Below are positions 22,368 to 34,714 of a stretch of 64,000 bases of DNA, in pieces; the stretch's first letter is position 1; each line of letters begins with the position of its first letter. A program made the position numbers and the translations under genes. The stretch spans positions 6,596,330-6,660,329 of the forward strand of contig OY992538.1 in NCBI GenBank assembly GCA_963921195.1, written 5' to 3'. The notes beneath the pieces are model-generated. The model was not told the DNA's origin and made no database searches. It saw only the letters and a list, made by a program, of their open reading frames with translations. This stretch comes from Pegoplata infirma. Its lineage: Eukaryota > Arthropoda > Insecta > Diptera > Anthomyiidae.

Positions 22368-23020
22368 TTATTTTAAGCCAGTATGAGCTACTGTAAAATA
22401 AAGGAATACTATGATTTTAAAATTTGACCAGTATTAACCCCAAAATTCGAAATCATTGATTTATTATAAGGGGTCAAGTTGAAAAAATGCAGAAGAGAAA
22501 TTGAATTTCTAAAAATTATAGGAATTTCTGGTATTCCCATACCGGTTTCAAAAACCCCAGTTAGTGTTATCATCAGTAGGATTTTAAATGTCGGTTTGTC
22601 TTGTTAATGGAAATTATTTTTTTTTTATATGTGAATATTTATAGGCCCTTACCACAAGAAAACAAAATGGATATTTTAACAAAAGTTTAATTTTAAATTT
22701 CAAATTTTCAATACATTTTTTGAAAGTTGATTTAAAAAAAAAAACATTTTGTATGGAAATAAAATTAAATTCATACTTTCATACTTTCTCTCAACTTTTT
22801 TGTCTCTTACATTATTTCGCAAGGGTTACCAACATGAACTGGAATTTATTGTTTTTACCGTAATTCACACTGTACTCAAAAAATTATGTCATTAAGTGTT
22901 TGTAGTTTATTTGAAAAATTTTATGTTTAGTCGTTTTTAAAAGAAAAAACATTTGTCATTAATAAAAACTGAACATCAAAGTTTTTATTAATGACTACTT
23001 CTTTCCTTTGTTTCAAAAAT
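22368..23020. other. AT-rich DNA, no gene
   Basis: No ORF or TIR pair can be supported. A local inverted pair (ATTAATAAAAACT / AGTTTTTATTAAT, about 22958-22998) suggests a small hairpin. Confidence 0.35.
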
Positions 23021-24574
23021 AACACACTAAAAAATAAAGGCTTTCATTAACATTTAATTTTTAAAGTCATTTATTTTTGGTCTGTAAGTAAAAACTACTG
23101 ATTATTCTTTAAATTTTTAATGATTTGTGTAAGTAATTTTTTTTTTTAAATTGTTGGTATGTTTTAGTGAGATATCATTAGTTTTTATCTACACAAGAAG
23201 GTTATTTTTTTGTAGAAAAAAAAAAATCCAAAAATTATTTATATAAATATAAAAACATGTTTGTATCAAGTGACTTTGGCACGATGGATAGAGTATCTGG
23301 CCAGAATGTAGTTGATTGCGGGATCGATTCCCCAAAATTTTATTAACAATTTTTAAAAAATATTTCAATAGAAAATTGTAAAAAATAACCTACGAAATCA
23401 TTAATTTTTAAAGTTTTCGTAGGTTATTTTTTTTTTTTTAATTTGATGGTAGAAATAACAGAACTATCATTAATTTTTAAGGTTTTCGATTGTATTTTTT
23501 TTTTCGAATTTGTTGGTAAAAAAGAATGAATAAAACATAATTTTTTAATGTTTATTGTTATTTATTTTAGAAAATTTTGTCAACAGTAAAAGATAAATGG
23601 TGATATTTGTTAAAACAAATGAATAATTACTGGGAGGGTTTTCAACTGTTTATTCACCGGTTTTAAATGTGTTTTTCTTTTGTTTTTGCCTACAAAATTT
23701 TTTGATTGTGGCTTAAAAAAAATTGAGAATATGATTATTCGATATTTAACAGTATTAACACATTTTTTTAAAGAATTCCGATGGGAAATAATTGGAAAGC
23801 TCCAATTTAAATTTTTTTGTAAGTTTTCCAAAATGCAGTTTAAAAGATAAATTAATTCTAAATAATTTAAAAAAAATATATTTTTGATTTGCTTTTATCG
23901 TTCCAGAGTTACATTTTTTTTTTACTTTTTTAACATATTTGAGGGTATAAAATATTCGACAAAGCAGAAATTAACACTCTCGTTTGTCATTTCTGTAAAC
24001 ACTCTAGTTTGTTATTTCTTTAAATAGCATCTTATAGTCTTGGTATTCCGCTTTTAACTTCATCTTCTAAAGCCCATGTACGTTTTTTTCCGAAAAAAAT
24101 CTAAAAAAAATGTCAAAAAATAAGCCCACAAAACTTTTTTTTATTGTTTTGAGACACCCTAATGTAGAGTATATGTAGACTAAAAGGAAAAATTTAACAA
24201 CAACAACGAAAAAATTGAATGAATACCCTCCAAAACCAAATGTGTCACATGGATAAGTCTTAACAGCAAAATGGAAAAGTTTCTGTGTGTATTTTTTTTT
24301 ACTTTTTATTATCCTGCCACGATGTTAAGATCCTTTAAACAACCAGCTAACATACATCATGTGTGTATTAAAAAATGACAATTTTGTAAGAAACTTTCTG
24401 TTTTTTGGTCGTTTTCAAAAAGTAAAAACTTTTGGTAACAATAAAATCAGAGACATCGTGAAAAAAATTATTTTAAAGGGATTTATTTTATTCTATTTTC
24501 ACCAACATTTTATTGAATTAAAATTATTTATAATTTAAATGCAGTTTGACAGTATTCGATATTTGTGTCCCAGA
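23021..24574. repeat. AT-rich inverted-repeat block around a tRNA-like module
   Basis: CATTAATTTTTAAAG and ATAACCTACGAAATCATTAA-type phrases recur in both orientations between about 23036 and 23560, as in a decayed foldback element. Exact ends were not found. From 23560 to 24574 only AT-rich sequence and a DINE-like GAGGGTATAAAA remnant (about 23940) are seen. Confidence 0.4.
23271..23337 (+). other. tRNA-like module 3 (Pol III A/B boxes)
   Basis: TGGCACGATGG (A-box) and GGATCGATTCC (B-box, one change from consensus) are spaced as in a tRNA, with GGG/CCC able to close the T-arm. The acceptor stem does not form. It sits in the middle of the AT-rich inverted-repeat block. Confidence 0.55.
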
Positions 24575-25242
24575 ATCTAAGACTTTTTCTATACGAAAAA
24601 TGTTTCAGAATCTGAGACTTTTTCTACTGTCGCAGAGTCTGAGACTTTTTCTTTACGAAAAATGTCTCAGAATCTGAGAATTTTTTTTTATACGCAAAAT
24701 GTCTCAGAATCTAGGACTTTTTCTATTCGAAAAATGTCTCAAAATCTGAGACTTTCTCTACACGAAAAATGACTCAGAATCAACGACTTTTTCTATACGA
24801 AAAATATAACAGAATCGGATACTTTTTCTTTACGAAAAATGTTTGAAACATTTTTATACGAAAAATATCTGATACTTTTTATAAAAAAAACGTCTCAGAA
24901 TCTGAGACATTCTTTACGAAAAATGTCTCAGAATCTTAAGCTTTCTATACGAAAAATATCTTTAAATCTGAGACTATGTTTTACGAAAAATGTTTCAAAA
25001 TCTGAAACTTTTTCTACACGAAAAATGTCGTAGAATCTGAGAATTTTTTTATACAAAAAGGTCTCAGAATCTGAGAATTTTTCTATAAGAAAATTTTCTC
25101 AGAATTTGAGGCTTTTTCTATAAGAAAATTGTCTCAGAATCTAAGAATTTTTCTATACGAAAAATGTCTTTTTCTATACGAAAAATGTTTTTGTGAATTT
25201 AAGACTTTTTCTAAACAAAAAATGTCTCAGAATCTGAAACTT
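24575..25242. repeat. degenerate 35-bp minisatellite
   Basis: Tandem units built from GACTTTTTCTATACGAAAAA and TGTCTCAGAATCTGA, about 35 bp long and roughly 18 copies, with frequent base changes and some shortened units. Each unit contains two small dyads (TCTCAGAATCTGAGA and TTTTTC..ACGAAAAA). The ORF across it is a repeat artefact. It ends directly at a DINE terminus. Confidence 0.85.
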
Positions 25243-25846
25243 TTTATACCCTCCACTTAGTGATAGAGTTTGTCATTCCGTTTGTAACTTATCGAAATAT
25301 CGATCTGGGACCCCATAAAGTATATATATTCATGATGCCCGATCGATTTTAAGACATTCTAGCGATGTCCGTCTGTCCGTCTGTCTGTCTGTGGAAAATG
25401 CTGTCACGGAAAAAATATTGCACAGAGATGACTGAAACTTAACATATTTATTGGAAGTTCTCCCGAGAAGTTTGGTATTGCATTTGAGCGATATCGGTTC
25501 AGCGGTTCAAAAGTTATGAACGAAAATGTGAGCACACCGCAAAAATTTCAGTACATTCAACATAACCTAAAAATACAAAATGCTTTAATTCGGCTGCTGG
25601 TTGACATATGTGAACACCAAATGGTATTTAAACAAGTACGAACATATTTTTTGACAAAAAAGGAAAAAAATCGCGGATTTTTTTTTACAAAAATTTTTTC
25701 GCGGACATTTTTTTTTCCAAAATTTTTTTTTTTTTTTTCAAAAGTAATTTCCTTTTAAATAAAGTTTTTTGTAATAATCTTTTTGAAATTGTGGAGGGTA
25801 TCACTACATTCGGCAAGGCCGAATTTAACTTTTTTACTTGTTTTTT
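25243..25846 (-). mobile_element. DINE-1-like element, short intact copy
   Basis: It starts TATACCCTCCACTTAGTGATAG, has the GTCY run GTCCGTCTGTCCGTCTGTC (about 25366-25390) and ends TTTTTACTTGTTTTTT. At about 600 bp it is the least interrupted copy in the window. Confidence 0.8.
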
Positions 25847-26221
25847 ATTTTTTTTTTTTAGCTCTACAAGATAAAAATTCATAAAGTTTGAAGTGAGTCA
25901 CAAGAAATACTTCTGTAATTGGCAGAATTATTTCCAAAAATGAAAAAAACAATAACAGTTGGCGTATGATTGATATTTATTCAATAAATTTAAATCGTAC
26001 TCATACGCAGTGTTAGCTATTCAAATATTTGTGATGTTACTCATACGCTCCGTAAATCAAAACATTTATACAAATTTTGCTAATTAGTTATCACAAGTTT
26101 TAAATGTTATTTTAAGCGAATTGTGATGATTTCACTGACTTAAATTGTTTTCGATATTTTGTGTAAAAAAGGAGTGCATACTTTTAGACTCAAAGAAAAA
26201 AATCTATATCACGTATGATTA
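25847..26221. other. AT-rich spacer, no gene
   Basis: It contains three ACTCATACG-type phrases resembling the internal region of the GGAATGGGAT elements (CATACGCCAC, CATACGCAAC), so it is probably old TE sequence. Confidence 0.35.
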
Positions 26222-27109
26222 CACCATCCGACAGCCAATATAAAACATGAATCGGTTGAAATACGTCTGAAAGTAGAGATCAAATGGAGTAAAACTACAT
26301 TAATGGTTTTTCATTTCGTGATCCTGTTACCTTTTAAAAGGACTTCAAAGTTTTAAAGGATACATTTTGTAAAATATTTCTGAAATATTTGTACTTGTCT
26401 TAGTATGCCACTGATAATGGCAATTGAAAGAGGAGGATCTCCCGTAATTTTTACATTTTTTTATTCTGCCAAATCAGGATAAAAGGATGTGAATAAAGTC
26501 CTTTGAAAACTTTATCAAAATATTTTGTTGAAAATTTTGAATGATATGATAATAATGAAGGATAAAGTTTTGAAAGGTTGTAACTTACCTCCTTTTTCCT
26601 GATATGTAAAAATAATAAAATTTCTGAAATATTTGTGCTTGCCTTAAGATGCCACTGATGATGGCAAATGAAAGAGGAGGATCTCCCGCAATTTTTACAC
26701 TTTTTTATTTTGCCAAATCAGGAGAAAAGGATGTGAATAAAGTCCTTTGAAAACTTTATCAAAATATTTCATTGAAAATTTTAAATGATATGATAATAAT
26801 GAAGGATAAGGTTTTGAAAGGTTGTAACTTACCTCCTTTTTCTGATATGTAAAAATAATAAAATAGGAAAATTTTGGGAGATCCTCCTCTTTCATTTGCT
26901 ATTACTAGTGGCATCCTAGGACAAGCATAAATATTAAAAATATATTTTGTAAAATTTAATCCTCTAAAACTTTAAAATTCTTTTTAAATAGAAACAGGAT
27001 CACGAAATGAAAAACTGTAAATGCAGTTTTAATCTCTAGTTTCAAACGTATACATGTTAATTACCCAGTTCGTGTTTAACGACTTTTTTTTCATTTTAGT
27101 CGGACGGTG
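26222..27109. mobile_element. Chapaev3-like element with an internal 241-bp tandem duplication
   Basis: It starts CACCATCCGACAG and ends ...AGTCGGACGGTG, flanked by TTA (26219-26221, 27110-27112). Subterminal arms are inverted (TTTTTCATTTCGTGATCCTG versus CAGGATCACGAAATGAAAAA). Inside, a block with GCCACTGATAATGGCAA and AGAGGAGGATCTCCCG is repeated in direct orientation about 241 bp later, and once more inverted near 26875-26920. Confidence 0.75.
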
Positions 27110-29387
27110 TTATCGACATATTTAGAAATGTTTCTAAAAATGTCAAAAATTATTCGACTTACATCATTGGTATAAAAATAAATTTTCTCTTGAGTGCCAA
27201 AATTTGGGAACAGTCGCAAGCTTTTTAAATCTACAAAATACATGGTGTTTGCTCTGCCTAAATATATGCATTAAAAATAAAACTTGGTTTTTTACAAATA
27301 ATTTCAGAAATAATACGAAAAATTATATCGTGACAACCTTTTTTTCAACACCAGAGATGCAAATTCATATAATTTCTAGTAAGTCCGAAATTTATGTCCA
27401 CCACGTCTCTGATAAAAGCATCAATAGCTAGCAACAACACGAAAATTGTGGCACTTAATTGTAAGCAATCATATCTCGGGGTATTTGTTTTTTTATACAC
27501 ACATGTACGTACAACAAAATACATGTTGTATCTACACATGTATCCATTATTATTTTTTTTTTTCTAAATAGAAGGATAGATAGACAAACTACCACATGAT
27601 ACAATGAAAATTCCTTCAATATCAAATGACACCAGAATAATGGTAACTAAAGTTAAAAAGAAAAAAATTGTGAAAAGGAATCCTCTAAACGCATACACAC
27701 ACAAACATTAAATATAATATACTGTACAAACAAATACACACATACACACTCACTCATACATAACTATACAAATAAAAACACACACAAACACACAATAAAA
27801 GTTTTCAAAAAAATTGTTGAAGAAAAGCTTTTCTCTAGTCCCGCGGGATATGTTCATTGATTAATTCACAGCATAATAAAGTTGTTGTACATATGTATAT
27901 GGTTCTGTATGGTTGTATATGAGTGCGTGTGTGTTTTTATTTTTTAGTGTGTGTGTGTGTAAAGAGATGAAAAGCAATTGCTTCATGGTTTAAAAAGTAA
28001 ACAACAACACAGCATCATTCTAAACAAACTTTAACATACTCATACTTATACAAAAGTATCATCCTAATCATCCCACCATCATCACAATGATATATCTGAG
28101 ATATGGAGACTTTTTATACTTGCACTCTCTCTCTTGCACACTTTCTCAGTTGCCTTAATATAAATATATTTTAAAATTTACTCACTCTACAAAAGGAGAT
28201 TTAAAAAAACAAACATAAAAAACAACAAAGAGAGAATAAAGTACATTTTAAAACACACTCAACTTTGATATGATAAAATATTTGTATTTGTTTGTTTTCT
28301 GGTATCAAAAATAATTGAATTTTATGACATTATTTGTCATAAGAAATTAATGGTATTTTTGTTGTTTTTTTTTTCTCTCAAATTTACAAAACAAATATCA
28401 TTGATAAATGATGGTAAAAATATAAAATATGAAATCACGTGTAAAATTTCTCACTTACTACTACCTCTTTCTCTCTCTCTCTATCTATGTCATCATCGTC
28501 CTCTTGTGGTAGTCATCAACAATTTTATCATCACTTCATCAGTATCAACATCTCGTTAATATTTAAACAAAAAAAAAAAACGAAACTTAAGTAAAAACAT
28601 CATTACTGAAACAAGAAAAAAAAAACAATTTCGCAGGAATGTTTTATTAATAATATAAACAAACATACTCACACGCACAAAGTCACACACAAAAGCACGC
28701 ATACATTTAAAATCACAACAACATTTTTCCTGACATCATCAACGTCATCTTTCATTATATTGTTTGTTTTTAGATTCTTTGGTTATTATCCTTCATTACA
28801 TGCGTTGAACATTCATTTATACATACATCCACTCATTTATCTAACCATATCCATCCATCTAATCATTCCATACATTTGTACACATTTGATGGTTGTATTC
28901 CCGTTCGTCCTTGCTTTAGGTTAAACAAAAAAAAATTCAAAACATAAAGTATCATTACAACTTGTGGTTAGACATAATTTGTTTTTTTTTTTGGTATCTG
29001 CCAGAGCTTTAAAAAAATTATATATTTTTTTAATGAATACCTGAACACAAAACTATAATACACCGACTTTCAGCCATTTGAGAAATCTGCTTATTTACCT
29101 TGAAAATCTTTTTCCAATTGGAAAAAAAAAAATCTATTTAAGAATTTATATAATTTAAAAATTTATAAATTTATATAATTTAACATTTTTTATACCATTT
29201 TATTGCCCTTTTTATTTTTTTGCTTATTTTAAAAGTTTGTTGGGATTAATTTTGAGTTCAAAAAATATCAGTCACAAAGAAAAGCCCGAATAAAAAAAAA
29301 ATTGTAAAAAAAAAAATTTTGAGTGAAAAATATATTCAGTGAAAAAAAATTTTGAGTAAAAAAAATATTGAGTGAAAAAAAATTAAA
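27110..29387. other. relatively repeat-poor DNA with microsatellites, no gene
   Basis: It contains many CA/ACAC tracts (27700-27790, 28660-28700), GTGTG (about 27920-27960) and CT runs (about 28470-28485), with CATCATC-type simple sequence. No TIR, tRNA or exon-like signal was found. It is the longest stretch in the window that looks like original host DNA. Confidence 0.45.
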
Positions 29388-31585
29388 TAAAACAAGTAGA
29401 AAAGTTAAATTCGCCTTGGGCGAATCTATGAATAACCTCCACAGTGCCCTTTTTAAGTGATAGTAAATTTTCTAACGTGAAAAAAATAACATTTTTGATT
29501 AGAAATATTTTATTTTGTGTAAAAAAACTTTTTTTAAGTAATTTTTGAAAAAAAAAATAATTTACTAAATTTTTTTTTGAGTGTAAAATTTTTTTGAGTG
29601 TATTTTTTTTAGTGTAAAAATATTTTTGAGTGACAAAAATACGTTCTAAAATATTTCTGTGACTTACCAATGTTTTTAAAACATGTTTAACAGGTTTTCA
29701 ACACGTGAATTTAAGGTGAAACTTATCTGATATTCACGGTTTTGCTAATAACTTTTAAACCACTGGACCGATTTGGCTGAAATTCAATACGAATCAGGCC
29801 TGGGAAACGACAAATATATATGCCATACATCAGCATCCTTTTTGCCTTTCGAAAGTTAGCGTGTTTTTATCATGTAAATTCACGAAAAACCCTTGCCGAA
29901 ATTCAGTCTTTTGCCCATAACTTTTGAACCACTGCACAGTGCGACATTTGGCCAATCTAGGTGGACAAAAATCGAAAAATAAAAGTTGGCGGATTGTTAT
30001 AATTTAAATGAATGTGACAGCAAACAATCCATATGCTATGGAAATAATCATAATATGACGAAAAAAGTGCTGTTTCATTTGATACAGGAGTTTAAAGTCA
30101 CATCTTGTAATAGACTTTGAGAAATAAAATATATTTTTGAGCACCATCCTAACTTCAAACAATTATAACTTTTTTGTTGTTGGAGTTATAAGTCCATTTT
30201 TTTTTTAAATACAGCATTTTTAATCCAGTTTTTAAATCCATGCTCATTTTTCAATTTAATCGAAAACTTATTGTTGTAATTTATTAAAAACAAAAATTAA
30301 AAAAAAAAAACAAAAAACGAAAACTTCGTTGGAATAAAACTATAGTTTCCTCACGCTCCCTCACACGACCTATACATGTGGCAGGTGTTGGAATATCTCT
30401 AGTAAAAGATTAAACCATGTTTGCTGGCGATTTTTTGCGATTTATAAAGAATTTTAAAGTTTAGTGAACGTCTAAATTTTTTCTTGATTTTTTTTTAAAT
30501 TTCAGAGAATTTTAGTTTTAAACTATATGAAAAATACACTTATATTGAACATAAAATTGAATGATTATGTACGAATACATTATAATATAAAATGTAATGT
30601 GTTATTACACCAAACCCTTGTTTAACGGCATTACATTATTTTAACGATGTTTAGTTTTTGTATAAAATATGGGAAAATTTGATAATTGTTAAATTCGTAG
30701 AATTCGCAATGGAATTAAAATAATGAAAACCAAATAACTTAAATTTTTTGTTATGTGTTTATGAATTGTTTAAAAAATATTAATTCATTATTTTTTTTGT
30801 GTAATTCTTATAATTTTACTTGTTTTTTTTATTTAAATAATAAATGTAAATACAGTTTGTAAAATCTTTTTGTGTGTAAAAAATTTATAAAACTGCAAAT
30901 AGTGGGTGGACCACGCCCCTTTTTGTTACAGTATAAAATTAATTTTACAATGTACAAAAGTCAAAAAATTAAATCTAGACCAAGGTTGTCCAACACAGCT
31001 TAAATATCTGTTATAAAAAGTGGGCGTACACCGCCCATCAATAATTATCTTCGAGGTTATTGTGTACAATTTTTTTTACAAAATGGTACACAAATAATAT
31101 TTTTTTTTACAAAATTTCATAAAAATTCTTCAAAGTATTTAAGCAATTTCTTAAATAATAGTTAATTTCCCAAAAATGGGCGTGGCAATTGTTCGATTGT
31201 TCCAAATTTTGTTGTCAATATTAGTTATTTCCTACATTATTATCAAACCAAATTTCAAGCCAGGATCTTTTAAATTAGATTTTTGTCCACCTAGATTGGC
31301 CAAATGTCGCACTGTGCACTGGACCGATTTCGATGGATTGCAATAACAACCTGACCAGGTAAATGCCTAACATATATGTTAAACTTCAAGAGCCTTAGTA
31401 AAGTCTTTCAAAAGTTAGCGTGTTTTCAACAGATAGACGGACGGACATAGCTAGATCGTCTTAAAATCGATCGAGGATTATGAATAAATATACTTTATGG
31501 AGTCCTAGACCAATAATTCGAGGTGTTACAAACGGAATGACAAACTTATATATACCCTCTATCACTAGAGTGGAGGGTATAAAAA
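29388..31585 (+). mobile_element. DINE-1-like element, interrupted by a Transib-like element
   Basis: AACAAGTAGAAAAGTTAAATTCG start, GACGGACGGACATAGC microsatellite (about 31437) and GAGTGGAGGGTATAAAAA end. It closely follows copy 1 (111-946), which shows the uninterrupted sequence at the insertion point (CTTTCGAACCACTAGACC, about 659-676). Confidence 0.8.
29935..31316. mobile_element. Transib-like non-autonomous element with RSS-like TIRs
   Basis: The 1382-bp insert is bounded by identical 39-bp inverted ends. Each end reads heptamer CACAGTG (29935-29941; complement at 31310-31316), a 23-bp spacer (29942-29964), then ACAAAAATC (29965-29973), which is 8 of 9 with the RSS nonamer ACAAAAACC. 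CACTG is duplicated at 29930-29934 and 31317-31321; the unoccupied site in other DINE copies has one CACT(G/A). Transib elements, relatives of RAG1, have CAC ends, a heptamer-23-nonamer-like TIR and 5-bp duplications. No RAG1-like ORF is present. Confidence 0.8.
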
Positions 31586-33256
31586 CTGCGAGTCAAAAAA
31601 TTTCATTCCTTGCGTTCCCAGTTTCATTATATTTTATTACCCATTCTATTCCGTTTCGATCCCTGTTCCATTTCATTTTGTTTTATGTAGGTCTTATTCC
31701 TTTCCATATAGCACGCATTAAAGAAACTCAAAAATTTGGAATCATTTTCAAAATAGATATAACAAGATCATTTTACTTTGCTTATAAATGGCCTTCTCTT
31801 GGTTGAACGAAAAATCCTACATGTCGAATCTTGAAATTATTAAGTGTTTTGTTCAATAGTTTTATAAAAGTATAAATACCCTTTTTACCCGCTTTTTGTC
31901 TTCTCAGAATCGAAATTTCCAAAAAAAAACTTTCAAAATGTTTATTTTTGCCTAAATTCTTAAGTTCAAGTTTCTAAGATCATTATTTTATGACATCGAA
32001 AAAAATACCAAAGTACACTATTTTTCCCCTTTTTTACCCATTTTGAATCAGAAATTTCTAAGTCATTTTTCAGAATGTTGTATTCCAATTTAGGATCCGA
32101 AATTCAAGTTTTTACGATCATTATTTCAGGAGATCAAAAATGTACCAAAGTACACCTTTTTGTCCACTTAGAATCGAAACTTTCCAAAAAGTACTTTTAT
32201 CTGAATGTTTTTTTTCTGGATGATGGTAAATTTTACATTTTATGTTTCTGGAACCATTATTTTAGGAGATATAAAAACTATTTATCAGTATTTCCAAAAG
32301 TACTTTTTCAAAATGTTTTTTTCTGCTGGAGGATCCAACATTTCAAATTTCAAGTACCAAAGTACAATATTTTGCACCCTTAGAAGCGGAATTTCGAAAA
32401 ACTTTTTTTCGGAATATTTGGAAATGAGATGAGTAGTTTCGGAGATTTTTAAATTTCACATTTTTTGGCAAATGATCGAAAAAATCCTATATTCACCTTG
32501 GAGAGTCATTCTGAATAGTTTCAAAAACATTTTTGAACTCAAATGAGAAGTTTCGGAGATTTTAAAATTTTACGATTTTATTCTGTATCCACCCTGAAGC
32601 ACCTGTCTAAATGTTGATGAAAACATTTTTTTAAATCGGATGAGTAGTATCAGGGATTACCTACAGAAAAAACAAATCGTTATATTGACCCCCATATTTG
32701 TGAATAGAATTAATTTTTTCACTGAAAGTACTCCTGTACGGAAATTTGTAATATCAACAAACGTTTGTAAATTTTGATTGTTAAAAAAAAGATTTTTTTT
32801 TTTAACAAAAAATTCAACAAACACAATTTGTTGATCTTGCAATTAATTTTTTTTTCAACAAAGAAATTTAACAAACACAAACACTATTTATTGACATGAT
32901 AAAAGTATTTTGAAATAAAATTACTTCAATGAGTTGGTTGATAACAAAATCGAAGTTTTGTATTATGGACTAACAGGCGTTTTTACATTTTGGAGAGTAT
33001 AAAATATTTGGCACCAAGAACTTTAACACTCTTACTCGTTTTTGTATATTTGGTAAACAAATGGAACATTTTTATGACAAAAGCTTAGACTTGGTGAAAA
33101 AGTATTAAACAACAAAATTTTAATAAAAAAAAATAAATTGATGAAAACAAAATTTTTGGTGAAAAAATTGTTGATGAAATAAAGTTTTCGATGAAGAATA
33201 AAATTTTTGATAAAAATTATGAAAAAAAAATTTGATGAAAAAAATTTTAATGTAAG
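31586..33256. repeat. dispersed repeat (CCAAAGTACAC family) and AT-rich DNA
   Basis: From about 31870 to 32650, four or more diverged blocks of roughly 120-150 bp each contain GATCATTATTTTA, CCAAAGTACAC, CCCTTTTTACC and GGAATTTC-like phrases. They match the spacers at 1130-1330 and 51230-51510. ORFs here are in-frame runs of this repeat. From 32650 the sequence is AT-rich with GATGAAAAAAA simple repeats. Confidence 0.5.
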
Positions 33257-33345
33257 AAAAACAAGTAAGAGTGTTAAATTCGGCTGTGCCGAATCTTCGG
33301 GGCTTCGGCGGGGGCAGTGGGGGACACCTCTCCGTCTCGAAAAAT
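33257..33345 (+). mobile_element. DINE-1-like 5' fragment
   Basis: AAAACAAGTAAGAGTGTTAA, ATTCGGCTGTGCCGAATC and a GGGGGACACCTCTCC block. A partner fragment with GGGGGACATTGTGGGACACC lies near 44735, so both belong to one subfamily. Confidence 0.5.
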
Positions 33346-33529
33346 GTTTACTAATTTATTTGTTATCCTTTTTGCACTAAAGTAATACAATTGAAGGGCT
33401 TGTTGTTTGGTTGATAAATGTTTGGTTGATATCATGTTGATTTACAATTGATGTTTGTTGATTTAAATTTGACGATTTTATTTTCTGTGTTTTCTTTGAT
33501 AATTTTACAGAGTTTTCAAATAACTAAAC

Positions 33530-34706
33530 TAGAGTTTGCAAATAATCGAGATATTTCATAATCGCGATTACGATTAAAAAAATTGCCGTTAATCGCGATT
33601 ATCGATTAATCAAATTTTTTAAATAATTTGAGTAGCAGTTGCTTTAATAAAAAAAATATTTTAAAATTTACATTTCAGAACGCACGTTAATATAAAAATT
33701 AATCCGCAGCAAAAATAAATCGAGATTTTGGTATTCTAGATATTTTTCATATATAATAGCGCATCGAAAGAGCGCTCTTGTGAAGTTTTTGTTAAGATTT
33801 TTTAGTTTAAAAACTTATAATATAATTTTTTGATAAAATTTCAAACATACTTTCCTTTTTGACATCTTTTTAAATGATGAATAATTATTAAACAAAAAAA
33901 AATATACGATTTAATAAACTCTTCAAAAAGAGCTCTAAACTGTGACATTTCCCACAGAAATCATACCTGAATTCAGGTGGTTTGGATGCGTTTTTTGACT
34001 CGTGATTCCTTTCCAAAAACTGCTTCCAAATCAGCAAAAATTATTCAAGGGCCTCTTCAATCCGCAAAAATGGTCAAGGTTTAAAAAAATTAAATTTTTC
34101 GACAGATTAGGCTAAAGCCTTTTAAATATATTTTAAAAAGCTAATTTATTGATTACTTATACGGAGTGCACACTTGCTGTTTTGAAGTGTTTAAGTGTGA
34201 GATATTTAAAAAAGTATTTGTTCCGTGTCCATTACGTTTTTATTCTGTTACTGGTGTTTTGTTGAACAACTTGTTTAAGGTCGCAAGTGTGAATGCCATA
34301 TAAGATCAGAATTTAAATTTTACTTTATACTTGTATGACTCTTACGAGAAAAAAGTAAAAAAAAATTTGAAATAAGTTAAATGAATCGTGGGCCAACCCA
34401 GAACGCATCATATTATCCTGCAATCGATTCTACTTAACATTCCAGAATCAAAGATTTTTGTTTGAAATCGAGCCGAAAGCAATTGCTTTTAGAGCAAATA
34501 TTTTTTTTGAAACATAATTTTACATAGAAAATTTTGTAGTAATTACCGTAGAATATATTCAAGAATCTATTGCAAAAGGAATCTGTTCTAATAAAATTTG
34601 AAACTGATTTAAATTCGTTATAAAAACAGTGTAATTTTTTTGTCGATTACGATCACGATTAGTGCGATTAATCGCGATTACGATTTTAATCGTTTTGCAA
34701 ACTCTA
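33530..34706. mobile_element. hAT-type element with AATCGCGATTA subrepeats
   Basis: TAGAGTTTGCAAA and its complement TTTGCAAACTCTA are flanked by AACTAAAC (33522-33529, 34707-34714). Subterminal zones carry several AATCGCGATTACGATTAA units in both orientations. The middle is unrelated AT-rich DNA including a 45-bp phrase (about 34418-34460) that recurs next to the tun satellite. No transposase. Confidence 0.85.
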
Positions 34707-34714
34707 AACTAAAC

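Noticed and set aside
31480..31806. 108-codon ORF, similar to one at 843-1028
   Set aside because: The shared part is the conserved DINE core DNA; outside it the frames have nothing in common and there are no domain features.
34200..34262. Possible tun exon 1 ending TGTTAC TG|GTGTTT
   Set aside because: The in-frame codons before it do not resemble the expected N-terminus, there is no suitable ATG, and it lies inside a hAT element.
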